Positions 1-10,710 are shown, counted from the stretch's first letter. The stretch is DNA of 64,000 nucleotides from Symbiodinium natans (GCA_905221605.1 CAJNDS010002657.1:530501-594500); one strand, 5' to 3'. The notes: a model not told the origin generated them from the letters alone. Numbers and translations: made by a program.

Positions 1-302
1 CCCCGAAATCCTCACCCTAAACCCTAAATCCAAAACCCTAAGCCCCTAAACTCAAAACCCAAAACCCTAATCCCGAAGCCCGAAACCTCACACCCCCAAA
101 CCCTGGACCCTAAAGTCAAACTCCGGAACCTTGACGGGATGGCCTTTAGTGCCAAGGACTCCGAAAGCTTAGGGTTCAGGGCCTAACCCTGAACCCTAAG
201 CGCCAACCCCGAAACCCTAAGCCCTGAACCCTAAACCCTAAGCCCTAAACCCTAAAGCCCCGAAACCCTGAACAGAGCGAGTCATCTTCGAGCCCCGAGA
301 GG

Positions 303-338
303 CAAGTGGAGGTTCCCCAGATTGCGTACCAAGACCAG
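303..338 (+). CDS. alveolin exon I-1 (partial start)
   Basis: Reads QVEVPQIAYQDQ, matching VEVPQIQYEDQ at 54357-54389. It ends GACCAG with a GC donor at 339. No clean AG|G acceptor is visible, so the left border is approximate. Confidence 0.6.
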
Positions 339-1258
339 GCGGGCGCAGCGTTCGGTCCATGGGTTTCAGGGCTTAGGGTTCTTTAAGGGGTTTAGGGTTT
401 AGGGTTTTTGATGCAAGTATAGTTACTTTACCAACTGAAGGGTTTAGGGTTTCGGGTTGAGGGTTCAGGGTTTTGATGCATGTATAGTTACTTTACGAAC
501 TGTAGTCACTAGTCGTTTAAAGGGATATAGGGCTTGGGGATTTGGGATGTAGGGTCGCACGGACTGGTGCTTTTAAGGAGTGGATTTCTCTAGTTGTCCT
601 CATGGCTATTGTGTGCTATTGTCGCACCTAGTTTCACGGCTTCTCTTTCCCTAGCACCAACGAATTTAGTGTTGACGTGTTGAGGGTCTGCTGGGGTAGA
701 AGCACAAGCCTCACTTAGGATTACTTCTACGTACCCATGAGAGCCTTCACGCAGTGAAACCCTAAACCCTAAACCCTACACCCTAAACCCGAAACCCGAA
801 TCCCTAAACCCTAAACCCTAAACCCTAAAGCCTAAACCCCTAACCCGAGGTTTCAGGTTGGGGTGTTGGCATTCAGGGTTGCTGTGGCATTCTTCTGCTT
901 CTGCTGGGTCCAATGGTACGGGCGTTGAAAATTGGAGGTTTGCACTTTCTAGATCCCAATCCCTAAGCCCTAAACTGGAGTTCTACCTTGTCGATCCTAC
1001 TAGAGGTCTTTGTCTGAGCACCTGCATAAGTGACCTTCTTGAAGTTCCAACAGCTGTTGACTGAGGTGCGTAGAAGTTTTCAGGTTGAGGGAGCGGTGGG
1101 CCCGCAGTTGAGACATGCCTCAGCCCTACCACACCTTCAACCTTGAACCCGAAGCCTTCAAACCTTCATCCTCAGGGAGGCTGCAAAAGCCGTTGGGGTT
1201 TAGGGCTTAGGGTTTAGGCCCTCAACCCCAAACCGAAAAGCCACCCAGAAAGACTGAG
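339..1258 (+). other. intron with telomere-type repeats
   Basis: A 920-nt GC...AG stretch. It contains TTTAGGG-type runs (360-480), CCCTAAA-type runs (757-850) and a repeated phrase, GATGCATGTATAGTTACTTTA-like, near 407-432 and 474-500. No coding signal was recognised. Confidence 0.5.
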
Positions 1259-1285
1259 GTGGTGCCCGTCCCCGTCCAGAAGCAG
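1259..1285 (+). CDS. alveolin microexon I-2 (9 codons)
   Basis: VVPVPVQKQ, preceded by AG and followed by GC. Joined to the previous exon it restores the YxDQ-VVxVPxQKQ repeat that is uninterrupted at 54353-54416. At 27 nt it is among the smallest exons in the window. Confidence 0.7.
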
Positions 1286-1593
1286 GCAGGCGACGGGCAT
1301 TTTCATAGGCAGAAAGTTAGGGTAGGGGGCTTCACCCCCCCCTCCCGGATTGGGAGCTCTGGGTGAGCTAGTAGTGGGGTTAGGGGGAACTGGCTTTCTT
1401 CGGGGCTTGGCGCGCGCGCACGCTCGGTGTCCTTCGGGGCTCCTCATGCCCAGCAAGAAGGCGAAGAAAGAAGAAGTAACTTGGGTCTGTATCCTTAAGT
1501 AGGATGAAAGTAGTTTGAGTTACTTGCAACCCTGCCTAGGGTACTTTGTGCACCTTGCATATAGCCACCCACGAACCTTAAGGCGAGTTCCAG

Positions 1594-1649
1594 GTTCACG
1601 TGCCGCAAGTGCAGACTCTCCAGAAGACTGTGGAGGTGCCACAAATCCA
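1594..1649 (+). CDS. alveolin exon I-3
   Basis: VHVPQVQTLQKTVEVPQI plus two bases (CA). The donor GC is at 1650. The split codon is completed by the G that opens the next exon (CA|G, then TAC). Counterpart of 54702-54757, which has the same phase. Confidence 0.85.
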
Positions 1650-1824
1650 GCAGCCCGACTTCTCTGCGAAGGTTTCCGAGTAAGTTCGGGGTTTCGGGTT
1701 GGTGCGGTTTAGGGTTTAGTGTTTGGGGAGTTGAGGGTTTTTGTTCAAGGCTTCGTAAGGAAAGTTGAGGGCCTAACATTTGTATCCCGAAACCCTGGGG
1801 CGGGTTTTGATTTGTTACTCAACC

Positions 1825-1849
1825 CCCCCCCCCCCCCCCCCCCCCCCCC
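1825..1849 (+). repeat. poly-C tract
   Basis: About 25 consecutive C inside the intron between exons I-3 and I-4. It could act as an acceptor-side pyrimidine tract or be simple expansion. Confidence 0.9.
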
Positions 1850-1929
1850 AAAAAGAAAGAAAAGGAAATAGAGTAGGCTAAAAAGGGACGGCTTTGGGCC
1901 GGTCTTGGGTTGATCCGTCCCCAGCTCAG

Positions 1930-1993
1930 GTACGTGGACAAGGTGGTGGAGGTTCCGATTCAGAAGCAGGTGCAGGTTCCGATGGTCCAGACC
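1930..1993 (+). CDS. alveolin exon I-4
   Basis: Opens with G completing CAG, then YVDKVVEVPIQKQVQVPMVQT; the donor GC is at 1994. Almost identical in length and sequence to 55126-55189 in unit IV. Confidence 0.88.
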
Positions 1994-2185
1994 GCCCCTC
2001 GACTGCAAGTCCGCTTGAGGGTTTTTGGGGGGCTTCGGTGGTCAGGGCTTGGGGCTTGGAGCTTTCCTGGGGCCCTATTTACCTACAGATTAGTAGCAAG
2101 CACTGTACCCCCTTGTTAGTAGGTATAACCCTTAAAAAACTGTGGGTAAATTTAATTGGGTCCAAGGTAGGCCTTAGCTGAGGTT

Positions 2186-2265
2186 TAGATTCTATCTCCT
2201 GTCCCCCCCTCATCCCTCCCCCCCCTTCGACTTCCCCCCCCCCCCCCCCCCCCCACTCCCCGCCT
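2186..2265 (+). repeat. C-rich low-complexity tract
   Basis: CCCCCCTCATCCCTCCCCCC followed by a run of C. Its reverse frame gives a spurious Gly-rich open frame. Confidence 0.8.
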
Positions 2266-2335
2266 CGCTCTTTACGGATCCGAAACGCCGACATCTTGTG
2301 CACCCGAACTTCTACCATCCTTAACCACAAGTGCC

Positions 2336-2540
2336 CCTAAACCCTAAACCCTAAACCCTAAACCCTAAACCCTAAACCCTAAACCCTAAACCCTAAACTC
2401 TGAACCCTAAACCCTAAACCCTAAACCCTAACCCCTAAACCCCTAAACCCCTAAATCCCTAAACCCCTAAACCCCTAGACCCCTAAACCCCTAAACCCCT
2501 AAACCTCTAAACCCCTAAACCTCTAAACCTCTAAACCCTA
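2336..2540 (+). repeat. interstitial CCCTAAA array
   Basis: About 200 bp of CCCTAAA units drifting to CCCCTAAA, within the intron before exon I-5. It matches the Arabidopsis-type telomere unit but is internal to a gene. Confidence 0.95.
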
Positions 2541-2765
2541 AACAAAAGCCCCAAGGCTTGCAACCCCGATCCAGACCCCCCGAACTAGTAGGGTCCTGAG
2601 GGAAGGGGGTTCGAGGGGGGTTTAGGGTTTAGGGTTTAGGGTGTTCCCTCATACTCCCCACTACTCCCTCAAGGAAGGTGTTTGGAATCGTTTTCCTGTG
2701 TCTTGAACCCTGGGTTATAAATCATGTCAGTTGGTTCAAAGAGAATAGCGCCGAACCTGCTCGAG

Positions 2766-2804
2766 GTGCACAAGCAGGTCGACGTTCCCCAGATTGAGTA
2801 CATC
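2766..2804 (+). CDS. alveolin exon I-5
   Basis: VHKQVDVPQIEYI between AG and a GA donor at 2805 (ATC|GACATT). The next exon opens GAC, giving IEYI-DNHVHIPIQKH, which matches the unit IV join 55455/55607. Confidence 0.82.
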
Positions 2805-3039
2805 GACATTCGGCACGCGTTTAGAGGCTTCAGAGTTTCAGAGTTTACTGTGTTTACTTGGGTTGAGGGTTTACTGGATCTAGGGTTCAGGGTTTACCAT
2901 GATGGGCTACTTGAAACTAGTTCTTGACATTCACCGTCTTGCTCAGTTGCAGAAACCTGAATATTTTCGAGGATAGCTTAGTCTCTCTGCAACTCCTCTG
3001 TACCTTGTTCGTCCCCGAGAGCTACACATTGGTAGGCCA

Positions 3040-3880
3040 AAACTTGGGTCTGTGCGGGTTTGGCAGCTGATGCTCATGATGCTCCACTTGGTGAGTGCAG
3101 GTTTGGCGGCTGATGCGTGCGGGGTGTGGAAGATGATGCTCATGATGTTCGCTGGAAACTGCTTCGTCCGTGAAGCGTTTGGCAGCTCATGCTCACAATG
3201 CTCGCTAGTCGCCACCTGGTCAGTGAAGGGTTTGGCAGCGGATGTTCATGATGCTGGCTGGAAGCGGGCTAGTCCGTGCTGGGTGTGGCAGCTGATGCTC
3301 ATGATGCTCGCTGGTGGCGGCCTGTCGGTGCAGGGGTGTCACACCCTGCACCGACCAGGTCGCGTGCAGTGGAGACTCAAGAGCAGCAGGCGCCAAAACC
3401 CTGCTGACCCGCTGCCAAACCCTGCGCAGAGCGGCCGCCTCCAACGAGCATCAGCTGCCGACGACGCGTCCAGCGAGCATCATGAGAATCACTTGCCAAA
3501 TCCAGCGCAGACCAGGACATAACCAGCGAGCGTCATGAGCATCGGCTGCCACACCTTGCACGGCATCAGCTCATGATGCTTACTGTTTGCGGCCTTGGCC
3601 GTGAAGGGTGTGGCAACTGATGCTCATGATGTTCGCTGGAAGTGGCCTAGTCCGTGCAGGGTGTGGCAGCTGGCTGGGAACATGCCTGCATGTTCACTGT
3701 TTCTCGTGGTTCTGCACAGGAACCGGCCTGACGCTCACGATGTTTGCTGATGATGTTCGGCAGGAAGCTGCCTGCCCACGCAGAGTCTGGCAACTCAATG
3801 TTGCTCGCTGGGCACGGGCCTGGTCCGTGAAGGGTTTGGAAGCTAATGCTTGGGATGCTCGCTGCAAGGTGCATTGGCTG
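3040..3880 (+). repeat. minisatellite with internal inversion
   Basis: About 60-75-bp units built around GGCAGCTGATGCTCATGATGC with TCGCTGG, GTCCGTGAAGGGT and CAGGGTGTGGC. Units read forward at 3050-3350, in reverse complement at about 3405-3560, and forward again at 3570-3870. All lie in the intron between exons I-5 and I-6. Open frames here are by-products. Confidence 0.8.
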
Positions 3881-4062
3881 CGCCTGGCTTCAATCACAAG
3901 ACGCCAACCTGTTCTTTCGGGCTTCAAGCCCTCAGCTCGTTTGGGGGTTCCTGAAACCCTAAGGGGCCCTCTCAAGCAGCAACGTCTTAAAGCCTGTAAA
4001 AGCCTGTACCCCCTGTGCCCCTTTCATTCTGAGGGCCGACGCATTTCACGCCTCAAGCCCAG

Positions 4063-4137
4063 GACAACCATGTGCACATCCCCATCCAGAAGCACCGCCA
4101 TGTGCCAGTGCACATCCCCATTGAGCGTGCCGTTGAG
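4063..4137 (+). CDS. alveolin exon I-6
   Basis: DNHVHIPIQKHRHVP then VHIPIERAVE; AG|G acceptor and GC donor at 4138. The His-rich IQKHRHVP motif is a strong alveolin signature. Counterpart 55607-55681 has the same 75-nt length. Confidence 0.9.
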
Positions 4138-4339
4138 GCTCTGGGTTTGGGGGTGCTTCTGATGGGGATTTGAGTTCAGAACTCAAGGCTTCAGGTTCGG
4201 GGTTTCAGTGTTTAGGACCGGGTGGGTTTGGGGTTGAAAGCCTTGGGGGTTTTTAGGGGCTTTCGGATTTCGGGCGCTTTTGGGGATGATGTCGGGTTGG
4301 GGTGTGAGGGCTCAGGAGTGTTCCCGTGCCCACCATCAG

Positions 4340-4408
4340 GTCACCGTCATTGAGACCGTCGAGAAAGTCGTGGATGTGCCCATCGTCAAGCAGGTCGAAG
4401 TGCCACAG
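4340..4408 (+). CDS. alveolin exon I-7
   Basis: VTVIETVEKVVDVPIVKQ then VEVPQ; AG|G acceptor and donor GCAAGC at 4409. Counterpart 56635-56703 has identical length and phase. Confidence 0.9.
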
Positions 4409-4417
4409 GCAAGCCGG

Positions 4418-4467
4418 GGGGGCGGGGGGGGGGGGGGGGGGGCGGGGGGGGGGGGGGGGGCGGGGGG
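4418..4467 (+). repeat. poly-G tract
   Basis: Fifty bases that are almost all G, a few bases past the exon I-7 donor; a possible G-quadruplex former in the nascent intron. Confidence 0.85.
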
Positions 4468-4955
4468 GACATGGCCCCGAACCCGAAACCCAAAACACCC
4501 AAGCCCCTCAACTCGAAAATCCCTAAAGCCCCAAACCCGAAACCCGAAACCCCGAAGTCCTTAGGCCGTCAAACCCCGGAAACCCTCAACAAACCTCAAG
4601 GGTTCAGAGAGGGCTTCGAGAAACCGCTCAGTCATCCCTAAGGGTTTGGGGTTTAGGGGTTTAGGGGTTTAGGGGCTTAGGGGTTTAGGATTTAGGGTTT
4701 AGGGTTTAGGGTTTAGGTGCGTACAGTTAGGGTTTAGGGTTTGAAGTGCAGGCATCGGGAGCCCTACACACTAAACCGAAAAACCTCAAAGCTCAGGCCT
4801 GGCATTTCAGGGAAGCTGAAACCGAAGAAGCCAAAAGAGCACGAAGCGCTGTGGGGATTAGGGTTTCGGGCTTAATCAGGGCTTAGGGTTTTTTTGGTTT
4901 AGGGTTCGCGCCCCCCCCCCCCCAAGTAAGAAGGGAAAAACACCCTGCGGGGAAG

Positions 4956-4991
4956 GTCCAGACCGTGGAGAAGGTGGTGGAGATTCCAATG
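4956..4991 (+). CDS. alveolin exon I-8a
   Basis: VQTVEKVVEIPM, acceptor AAG|G, donor GCCTGG. A second copy lies at 5437. Confidence 0.82.
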
Positions 4992-5436
4992 GCCTGGGCC
5001 TCTCTGGGCGTAGACCGGGGTTTTCGGGAAATCAGATATTCTGATATGGGCATATGGGTTGTTCTCAAGATGATGGTCCCTTTTTTGGGGGACCCCTAAA
5101 TATGCGGGGCCGCCTTAGAACAGTGTAGCCCCAAAAGGGACGCTAATTTAGAGAAGTGACCCTATGGCAATCGTGTTGTTGCTGGATCTGCACTCGGGTT
5201 TTGCGTTTCCTTTTTTCTCAGGTCTAGGCCTGTTGGTTTAGGGCTTAGGGTTTCTAGCTCCGCCTCCCCTTTTAAGGATTAGGGCTTCAATTAAGGTTTC
5301 ATGGCTTTAGGGCGCGGGCAGAGGTAAGGCTAACGGGGTTCGGGCGAGCGTGTTGGTTCGACATGCGTGCGCTGAGCCTTAAAGTCTTTAAAGCTCAGGC
5401 CACTCCTCAAACAAAAGGGGAAAACCCGTGGGGAAG

Positions 5437-5472
5437 GTCCAGACCGTGGAGAAGATGGTGGAGGTTCCAATG
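5437..5472 (+). CDS. alveolin exon I-8b (tandem copy)
   Basis: VQTVEKMVEVPM. Flanks match exon I-8a from about 15 bases upstream (GGGGAAG) through the shared GCCTGGGCCTC donor side, with an offset of 481 bp. This is a tandem exon duplication; the copies could be used together or as alternatives. Unit IV has one copy (56851). Confidence 0.78.
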
Positions 5473-5738
5473 GCCTGGGCCTCTTTGGGCGAATGCCAGC
5501 CATTTGTTCACCTCAGCTCTTAGCCCTGAGTCGGTCTTAGGGTTTCGGCTGTAGGCTTCAGGGCTTCAGAGTTTGGGGGGTTTCAGGGGTCTTGCGGTGT
5601 AGGTTTCACGCCAAAGAGGTTCAGGGGGGCTGGGGGCAACAACAACCATGACGATGAGACATTGTTGTGGCTTTCCATCTTGCCCAGGTGTAACCTATCC
5701 TGCTTTGCTCACTCGTTTGTGGACACATGTATGTGCAC

Positions 5739-5740
<2 letters not shown>

Positions 5741-5798
<58 letters not shown>
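5741..5798 (+). repeat. (GA)n microsatellite
   Basis: Uninterrupted AG dinucleotides over about 58 bp. Confidence 0.95.
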
Positions 5799-5800
<2 letters not shown>

Positions 5801-5990
5801 TGGCGCGCGCGTGCGTGCGTACGTGCGCGTGTGGGGCGCGTGCGTGCGCGGGCGCGCGGCGCGTGCGCGTGCATACGCGTGCGGGCGCCTGTGTGGGTGT
5901 GGGTGTGGGTGCGGGTGCGGGTGCGGGTGCGGGTGCGGGTGCAGGTGTGGGTGTGGGTGCGGGTGCGGGTGCGGGTGTGTCGTGTGCTCG
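5799..5990 (+). repeat. GC-rich alternating purine-pyrimidine and GGGTGC/GGGTGT repeats
   Basis: GCGCGTGCGTGC-type alternation, then tandem GGGTGC/GGTGTG hexamers. It may form Z-DNA. It produces Arg/Ala/Gly-repeat open frames on both strands that are not credible proteins. Confidence 0.85.
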
Positions 5991-6419
5991 GACCGTGCAG
6001 TAGAACTCTCCGAGACGAAGCAGAATGGGAGTGTAGGTCATACACGGGCCAGCTTGCCTGTCATGCCAGAACCAAAGAAAGAACGAGACAAACAAAGAAC
6101 ACAGAAAAGCAAGATATGGAGAAAGAAAGAACGGAAAGAAAGAAAGAAAGCAAGTACTCACTCCTGTTTGCAAAGGAACCAGCCGTCCCTGCATCGGTGC
6201 TCCAGAGCCAACCAAATGCCAAGCTCCTGAAATCACAGCGAGTAGGGGAGGCGCCACATCATCAGCTTGCAGCGCAATCCATGCCATCATACCCCCCCCC
6301 GCCCTTTTCCCCCCTTATACCCTCCTTATGCCCTCTTCTAAAAACCCCCTTACAATTGCCTCCTTCATACCCCAAGGGTTCCCCCCAAAAAAGCCTCGGA
6401 AGCAGCTGACCCCATGCAG

Positions 6420-6482
6420 GAGGGCCAGACGGTGCAGGGAACCGTCCGCGAGGTGGACGTCCCGGGGCAGGGGCGACGAGAG
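6420..6482 (+). CDS. alveolin exon I-9
   Basis: EGQTVQGTVREVDVP then GQGRRE. Acceptor CAG|G and GA donor at 6483. Counterpart 57778-57840 has the same 63-nt length and also uses a GA donor. Confidence 0.88.
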
Positions 6483-6557
6483 GAGCTCATGACTTGCCGG
6501 CATCGAGGGTCATACTTGGGAGTTTAGGGAGTTTAAGGAGTTTAGGGTTGTATAGGG

Positions 6558-6670
6558 TTGGAGGTTCATAGGTAGTTTCAAGTACGGTTATAAGTGCCTC
6601 AAGTAAGGTTATAAGTACAATTACCCTACTTAAAACCCTACGTGTGATTACCCATGAACCTGCAAGTAGG
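6558..6670 (+). mobile_element. IR-1 inverted-repeat element, copy a
   Basis: Left end TTGGAGGTTCATAGGTAGT, right end ATTACCCATGAACCTGCAAG. The middle carries GGTTATAAGTA direct repeats. Intronic. Confidence 0.75.
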
Positions 6671-7118
6671 GTTTCGGGTCTGACTCGGACGCGGTACAAG
6701 GTAGTGACCTTACGTTGCGGTGGCTGTCCAATTTTTTGCTCTAGCGAAGATTGGGACCTAAACTCTAAACCCTAAACCCTGAACCCTAAACCCTAAACCC
6801 TAAACCCTGCTTGGGATGCTCCCGAATTGCCCAGGGATTCCGCAAGCAGGACCTGAAACTCCTTGCTGTGGCACGCATTTAAATGTATATGTACAGTCTG
6901 TATTTGCATCTGTGTATACACAAAAGACAAGAACTATTCGTATCTACATATATTAATTCCTGGCTTTGGTCAACTGTAATGTTTTCATTTCTATTGTTTT
7001 GGTTTGTATATTTTCTATTACTGTTGATTTTGGAGATTCGTTTTGAATAATGTGAACTAGCTGTCGGAAGTATCATAGGAACCTTGCGGATCGGTCTAGC
7101 TCCTCCAAGCCCCCGCAG

Positions 7119-7145
7119 GAGCATCCCACCCAGACCGTCCAGCAG
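7119..7145 (+). CDS. alveolin exon I-10
   Basis: EHPTQTVQQ, acceptor CAG|G, GT donor at 7146. Matches 58813-58839 residue for residue. Confidence 0.8.
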
Positions 7146-7607
7146 GTCTCGGGGGCGAATTCAAGGGTGCAGGGTTGAAGGTTCAGAAAACTGCTGCGAA
7201 GAACCCTAAACCCGAAACCCTAAACCCTAAACCCTAGACCCTAGACCCTAGACCCTAAACCCTAAACCCTAGACCCTAGACCCTAAACCCTAAACCCTAA
7301 ACCCCAGAGAGGGCCTCGACACGAGCACAAAACCTGTTGAAGTTGAGGCCGGATAGGTGGCTGGTGCATCCCGCTAGAGTTCCAAGATTTCCAGATGCCG
7401 TGTGTAGAGCCCAGCATCAACCTGCAGAAACACTGAGTTGAAGCTACTTGCAGGACTAGAACGGAATCAGCCAAAGGCCTGAACTCTGAACCGTTAGCAT
7501 CCTCCCTACGAGCCGGAGAAGCAGTCGAGGCTTGACCTTGGCCCGAGCAGCCGTGCGACTCTAAGCCCTAAATCCTAACCTCCAAGCCCTGAACCCTGGA
7601 CCCTGAA

Positions 7608-7720
7608 CCCTAAACCCTAAACCCTAAACCCTAAACCCTAAACCCTAAACCCTAAACCCTAAACCCTAAACCCTAAACCCCGAAACCCTAAACCCCGAAA
7701 CCCTAAACCCTAAACCCTCA
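7608..7720 (+). repeat. interstitial CCCTAAA array
   Basis: About 16 tandem units just upstream of exon I-11. Confidence 0.95.
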
Positions 7721-7735
7721 GCACTAAGCCGCCAG

Positions 7736-7783
7736 GTGCTGGCAGGGCCTGACCACCCCGTGCAAGTTGTTCAGGGAGCCCAG
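7736..7783 (+). CDS. unit I tail exon: VLAGPDHP module
   Basis: VLAGPDHPVQVVQGAQ, acceptor CAG|G, GC donor. Counterpart 59014-59058 reads VLAGPDHPMEVVQGQ, so homology with unit IV continues past the alveolin repeats. Confidence 0.78.
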
Positions 7784-7799
7784 GCTGCTCTAAACGTTA

Positions 7800-7860
7800 T
7801 TTGTTTAATTAATTAATTAATTAATTTATTTATTTGTTGTTATTTTGTTTATTATCTTTC

Positions 7861-7891
<31 letters not shown>

Positions 7892-7905
7892 TCAGGGGGG
7901 GGGGG
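7800..7905 (+). repeat. AT-rich tract and (TA)n, poly-T, poly-G
   Basis: TTAA and TTTA tetramers (7804-7835), a run of TA (7859-7883), then T and G runs. Intronic simple sequence. Confidence 0.9.
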
Positions 7906-7909
7906 CTTA

Positions 7910-8005
7910 CCCTAAACCCTAAACCCTAAACCCTAAACCCTAAACTCTTAACCCTTAACCCTTAACCCTTAACCCTTAAACCCGAAACCCGAAACCCTAA
8001 ACCCT
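7910..8005 (+). repeat. interstitial CCCTAAA/CCCTTAA array
   Basis: CCCTAAA units drifting to CCCTTAA and CCCGAAA. Confidence 0.9.
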
Positions 8006-8404
8006 CTTGCTGCAATTTAGTGCAAAGGACTGCTAGGGAATTCCGTACAGTGAGGCAAGGCAGCTTAGGGGAGTTGGGGTTCGCGGTTTCAGGTCCAGGT
8101 TTGTTTTGGTTCTTGCGGCTTTTGGGCAACTTGGTGCGCATACATGATTCAAGACTGCCTTCGGCGTCATGTGGTCTTTTGTGTAGTGGTGTTGACACAG
8201 CAGCTGTGTCGTTCCATCTTGGGCCGTGAGATCACTTCCCCATTCTGCGCGATTCCTGCCCCATGTGCCCCAAACGACTCAACACATGTCAACCCACCCA
8301 GCGCGAGCAAACCTAAATGTGGGCCTCCATGACCATGCACTATCCTTCTTGCTAAACCATGCACCACCTGGGTGCTGGAAACCAGCACCTCGCCCCAAGA
8401 AGCC

Positions 8405-8534
8405 CTACTTGGAGGTTCATGGGTGGTTATTAATAGGGTTATGAGTAGGGTAACTCTGTCTTGCAATTAGCTGGTTACAACCTTTTTTCGATACTTGTAA
8501 CCCTACTTCTAAATACCTGCGAACCTTCAAGTAG
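8405..8534 (+). mobile_element. IR-1 inverted-repeat element, copy b
   Basis: Starts CTACTTGGAGGTTCATGGGT and ends GCGAACCTTCAAGTAG; a 130-bp, near full-length copy. It ends 22 bp before the next exon, so it supplies the 3' part of an intron. Confidence 0.85.
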
Positions 8535-8556
8535 ATGACTAGCACACCCGCTGCAG

Positions 8557-8580
8557 GGTGCGCAGCAGACGGCCCCCCAG
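8557..8580 (+). CDS. tail microexon GAQQTAPQ
   Basis: Eight codons between CAG|G and a GC donor. Pro/Gln composition as in 59601-59633. Short, so support is modest. Confidence 0.5.
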
Positions 8581-8799
8581 GCGATGAGCGGTACAGTGGC
8601 CGTGCAGGGTTATCGGTTGGGGAATGGTTCGGAAATCAGGGTTTTGCGCGGGCTTGCGCGGGCTTGCGAGGGATTGCGAGGGTTTGCGAGGGCTTGGGGG
8701 GGGGTTTGTGGAATTGTTTTGGGGGGAGCGAACCTGTTACCTAACCCTAGAAGACCACGCCTGCAGGATGCACTTCACCGCGGCAGGGCAAGGGTACCG

Positions 8800-8918
8800 T
8801 AAAACCCTAAACCCTAAACCCTAAACCCTAAACCCTAAACCCTAAACCCTAAACCCTAAACCCTAAACCCTAAACCCTAAACCCTAAAACCCGAAACCCT
8901 AAACCCTAAAACCCTAAG
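8800..8918 (+). repeat. interstitial CCCTAAA array
   Basis: About 14 units, ending in variant CCCTAAAA. Confidence 0.95.
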
Positions 8919-8963
8919 GCTGGACTCCAGACCCCTTGCCCAACCCCTGAGACCCCAACGCAG

Positions 8964-9023
8964 GGCGCACCGCAGATGCCACCTCAGGGCGCGGTGTTCG
9001 CGGCCCCGATGATGGATCCGCAG
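8964..9023 (+). CDS. tail exon GAPQMPPQ...MDPQ
   Basis: GAPQMPPQGAVFAAPMMDPQ; CAG|G acceptor, GC donor. Partner of 16497-16535 (GAPPMFAPTMDPQ), a duplicated module. Confidence 0.72.
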
Positions 9024-9035
9024 GCGATGGGTCTG

Positions 9036-9212
9036 GGTTAGGGTTTAGGGTTTAGGGTTTAGGGTTTAGGGTTTAGGGTTTAGGGTCTAGGGTCTAGGGT
9101 TTAGGGTTTAGGGTTTAGGGTTTAGGGTTTAGGGTCTAGGGTGTAGGGTGTAGGGTTTAGGGTTTAGGGTGTAGGGCTTAGGGTTTGGGATCTAGGGTTT
9201 AGGGTTTAGGAT
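9036..9212 (+). repeat. interstitial TTTAGGG array
   Basis: About 24 TTTAGGG units with CTAGGG and GTAGGG variants, in the orientation opposite to the array at 8800. Confidence 0.95.
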
Positions 9213-9478
9213 CCAGAACTTCGGCCAGGGACGGCTTCGAGGCGCCCAAGAGCACCGGACCATGCCCCCAACGAGAGGGTGCCCCCTTGCACTCAAACCC
9301 ATGGCAAACCTCACAGATGCTGGAGGCGCCCTCGGCTATCGCAATCCTTGAGACATCCCCAGGGCCTTGACATAGGGCCCGAAACCTTTTGCCCTGCTAG
9401 CCTCTTCCCCCACACCGTGGCAGACACTCTGGTAGGCGCAGTGCAGAAAGCCTTCTAAATGCCAAACACCCACCCCTC

Positions 9479-9628
9479 GCCCTCCCCCCCCCTCCCCCCC
9501 CTCCCCCCCCCTCCCCCCCCCTCCCCCCCCCCTCTCCCCCCCCCTCCCCCCCCTCCTCCCCCCCCCTCCCCCCCCCTCCCCCCCCCTCCCCCCCCCCCCT
9601 CCCCCCCCGCCCCCCCCCCCCCCCCCCC
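9479..9628 (+). repeat. (CTCCCCCCC)n tract
   Basis: C runs of about 6-9 punctuated by T. The same motif resumes at about 16423, on the other side of the 6.8-kb insertion. Confidence 0.9.
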
Positions 9629-9775
9629 GTGTGTGAGCAAAACCGGGTCTATTTAGAAGCTGGGGCTTGTGATTTATAATACAGGTCCATATACCTAAAT
9701 GTAATAAACCTAGAAGAGCACGGCTTCTAAATAGACCCTACGGTCGGATTTCAAAAGGACGTTGGCAGAAATTAA

Positions 9776-10710
9776 TAATTTTGATAATTTTAATAATTTT
9801 AATATTTTTAATAATCCTGAGAGGCTCCCGGAAAATTAAAATTATTAACAATATTAAAATTATTGAAATTATTAATTTCTGCCCTGAGAGGCTCCCGGAA
9901 AATTAAAATTATTAAAATTATTAAAATTATTAAAATTATTAATTTCTGCCATGAGAGGCTCCCGGAAAATTAAAATTATTAAAATTATTAAAATTATTAA
10001 AATTATTAAAATTATTAAAATTATTAAAATTATTAATTTCTGCCCTGAGAGGCTCCCGGAAAATTAAAATTATTAAAATTATTAAAATTATTAAAAATAT
10101 TAAAATTATTATTTTCTGCCCTGAGAGGCTCCCGGAAAATTAAAATTATTAAAATTATTAAAATTATTAAAATTATTAAAATTATTAAAATTATTAAAAT
10201 TATTAATTTCTGACCTGAGAGGCTCCCGGAAAATTAAAATTATTAAAATTATTAAAATTATTAAAATTATTAAAATTATTAAAATTATTAAAATTATTAA
10301 AATTATTAAAATTATTAAAATTATTAATTTCTGCCCTGGGAGGCTTCCGGAAAATTAAAATTATTAAAATTATCAAAATTATTAAAATTATTAAAATTAT
10401 TAATTTCTGCCCTGAGAGGCTCCCGGAAAATTAAAATTATTAAAATTATTAAAATTATTAAAATTATTAAAATTCTTAAAATTATTAATTTCTGCCCTGA
10501 GAGGCTCCCGGAAAATTAAAATTATTAAAATTATTAAAATTATTAAAAATATTAATTTCTGCCCTGGGAGGCTCCCGGAAAATTAAAATTATTAAAACTA
10601 TTAAAATTATTAATTTCTGCCCTGAGAGACTCCCGGCAAATTAAAATTATTAAAATTATTAAAATTATTAAAATTATTGAAATTATTAAAATTATTAAAA
10701 TTTTAATTAT
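9776..10710 (+). repeat. AT-rich minisatellite, left palindrome arm
   Basis: Variable runs of AAAATTATT (9-bp unit) separated by a conserved spacer, TTTCTGCCCTGAGAGGCTCCCGGAA-like, which occurs about 11 times. Run lengths vary between spacers, as expected from slippage or unequal exchange. Confidence 0.92.

Noticed and set aside
1-860. Possible chromosome end, because CCCTAAA motifs begin at base 1
   Set aside because: The motifs are degenerate, alternate in orientation and continue through the whole window, so they mark introns rather than a telomere.
3608-4162. 184-codon + frame running into exon I-6
   Set aside because: Its upstream part is minisatellite; only the final part (4063-4137) is alveolin, with a clear AG|G acceptor.
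5648-6409. 253-codon frame with Arg-Glu and Val-Arg repeats
   Set aside because: Product of the GA and GGGTGC repeats, and it overlaps equally long frames on the other strand.
8765-8795. Possible microexon after CCTGCAG at 8761-8767
   Set aside because: Nine codons with no similarity to either module type.
9455-9656. Poly-Gly/poly-Pro frames
   Set aside because: C-rich simple repeat.
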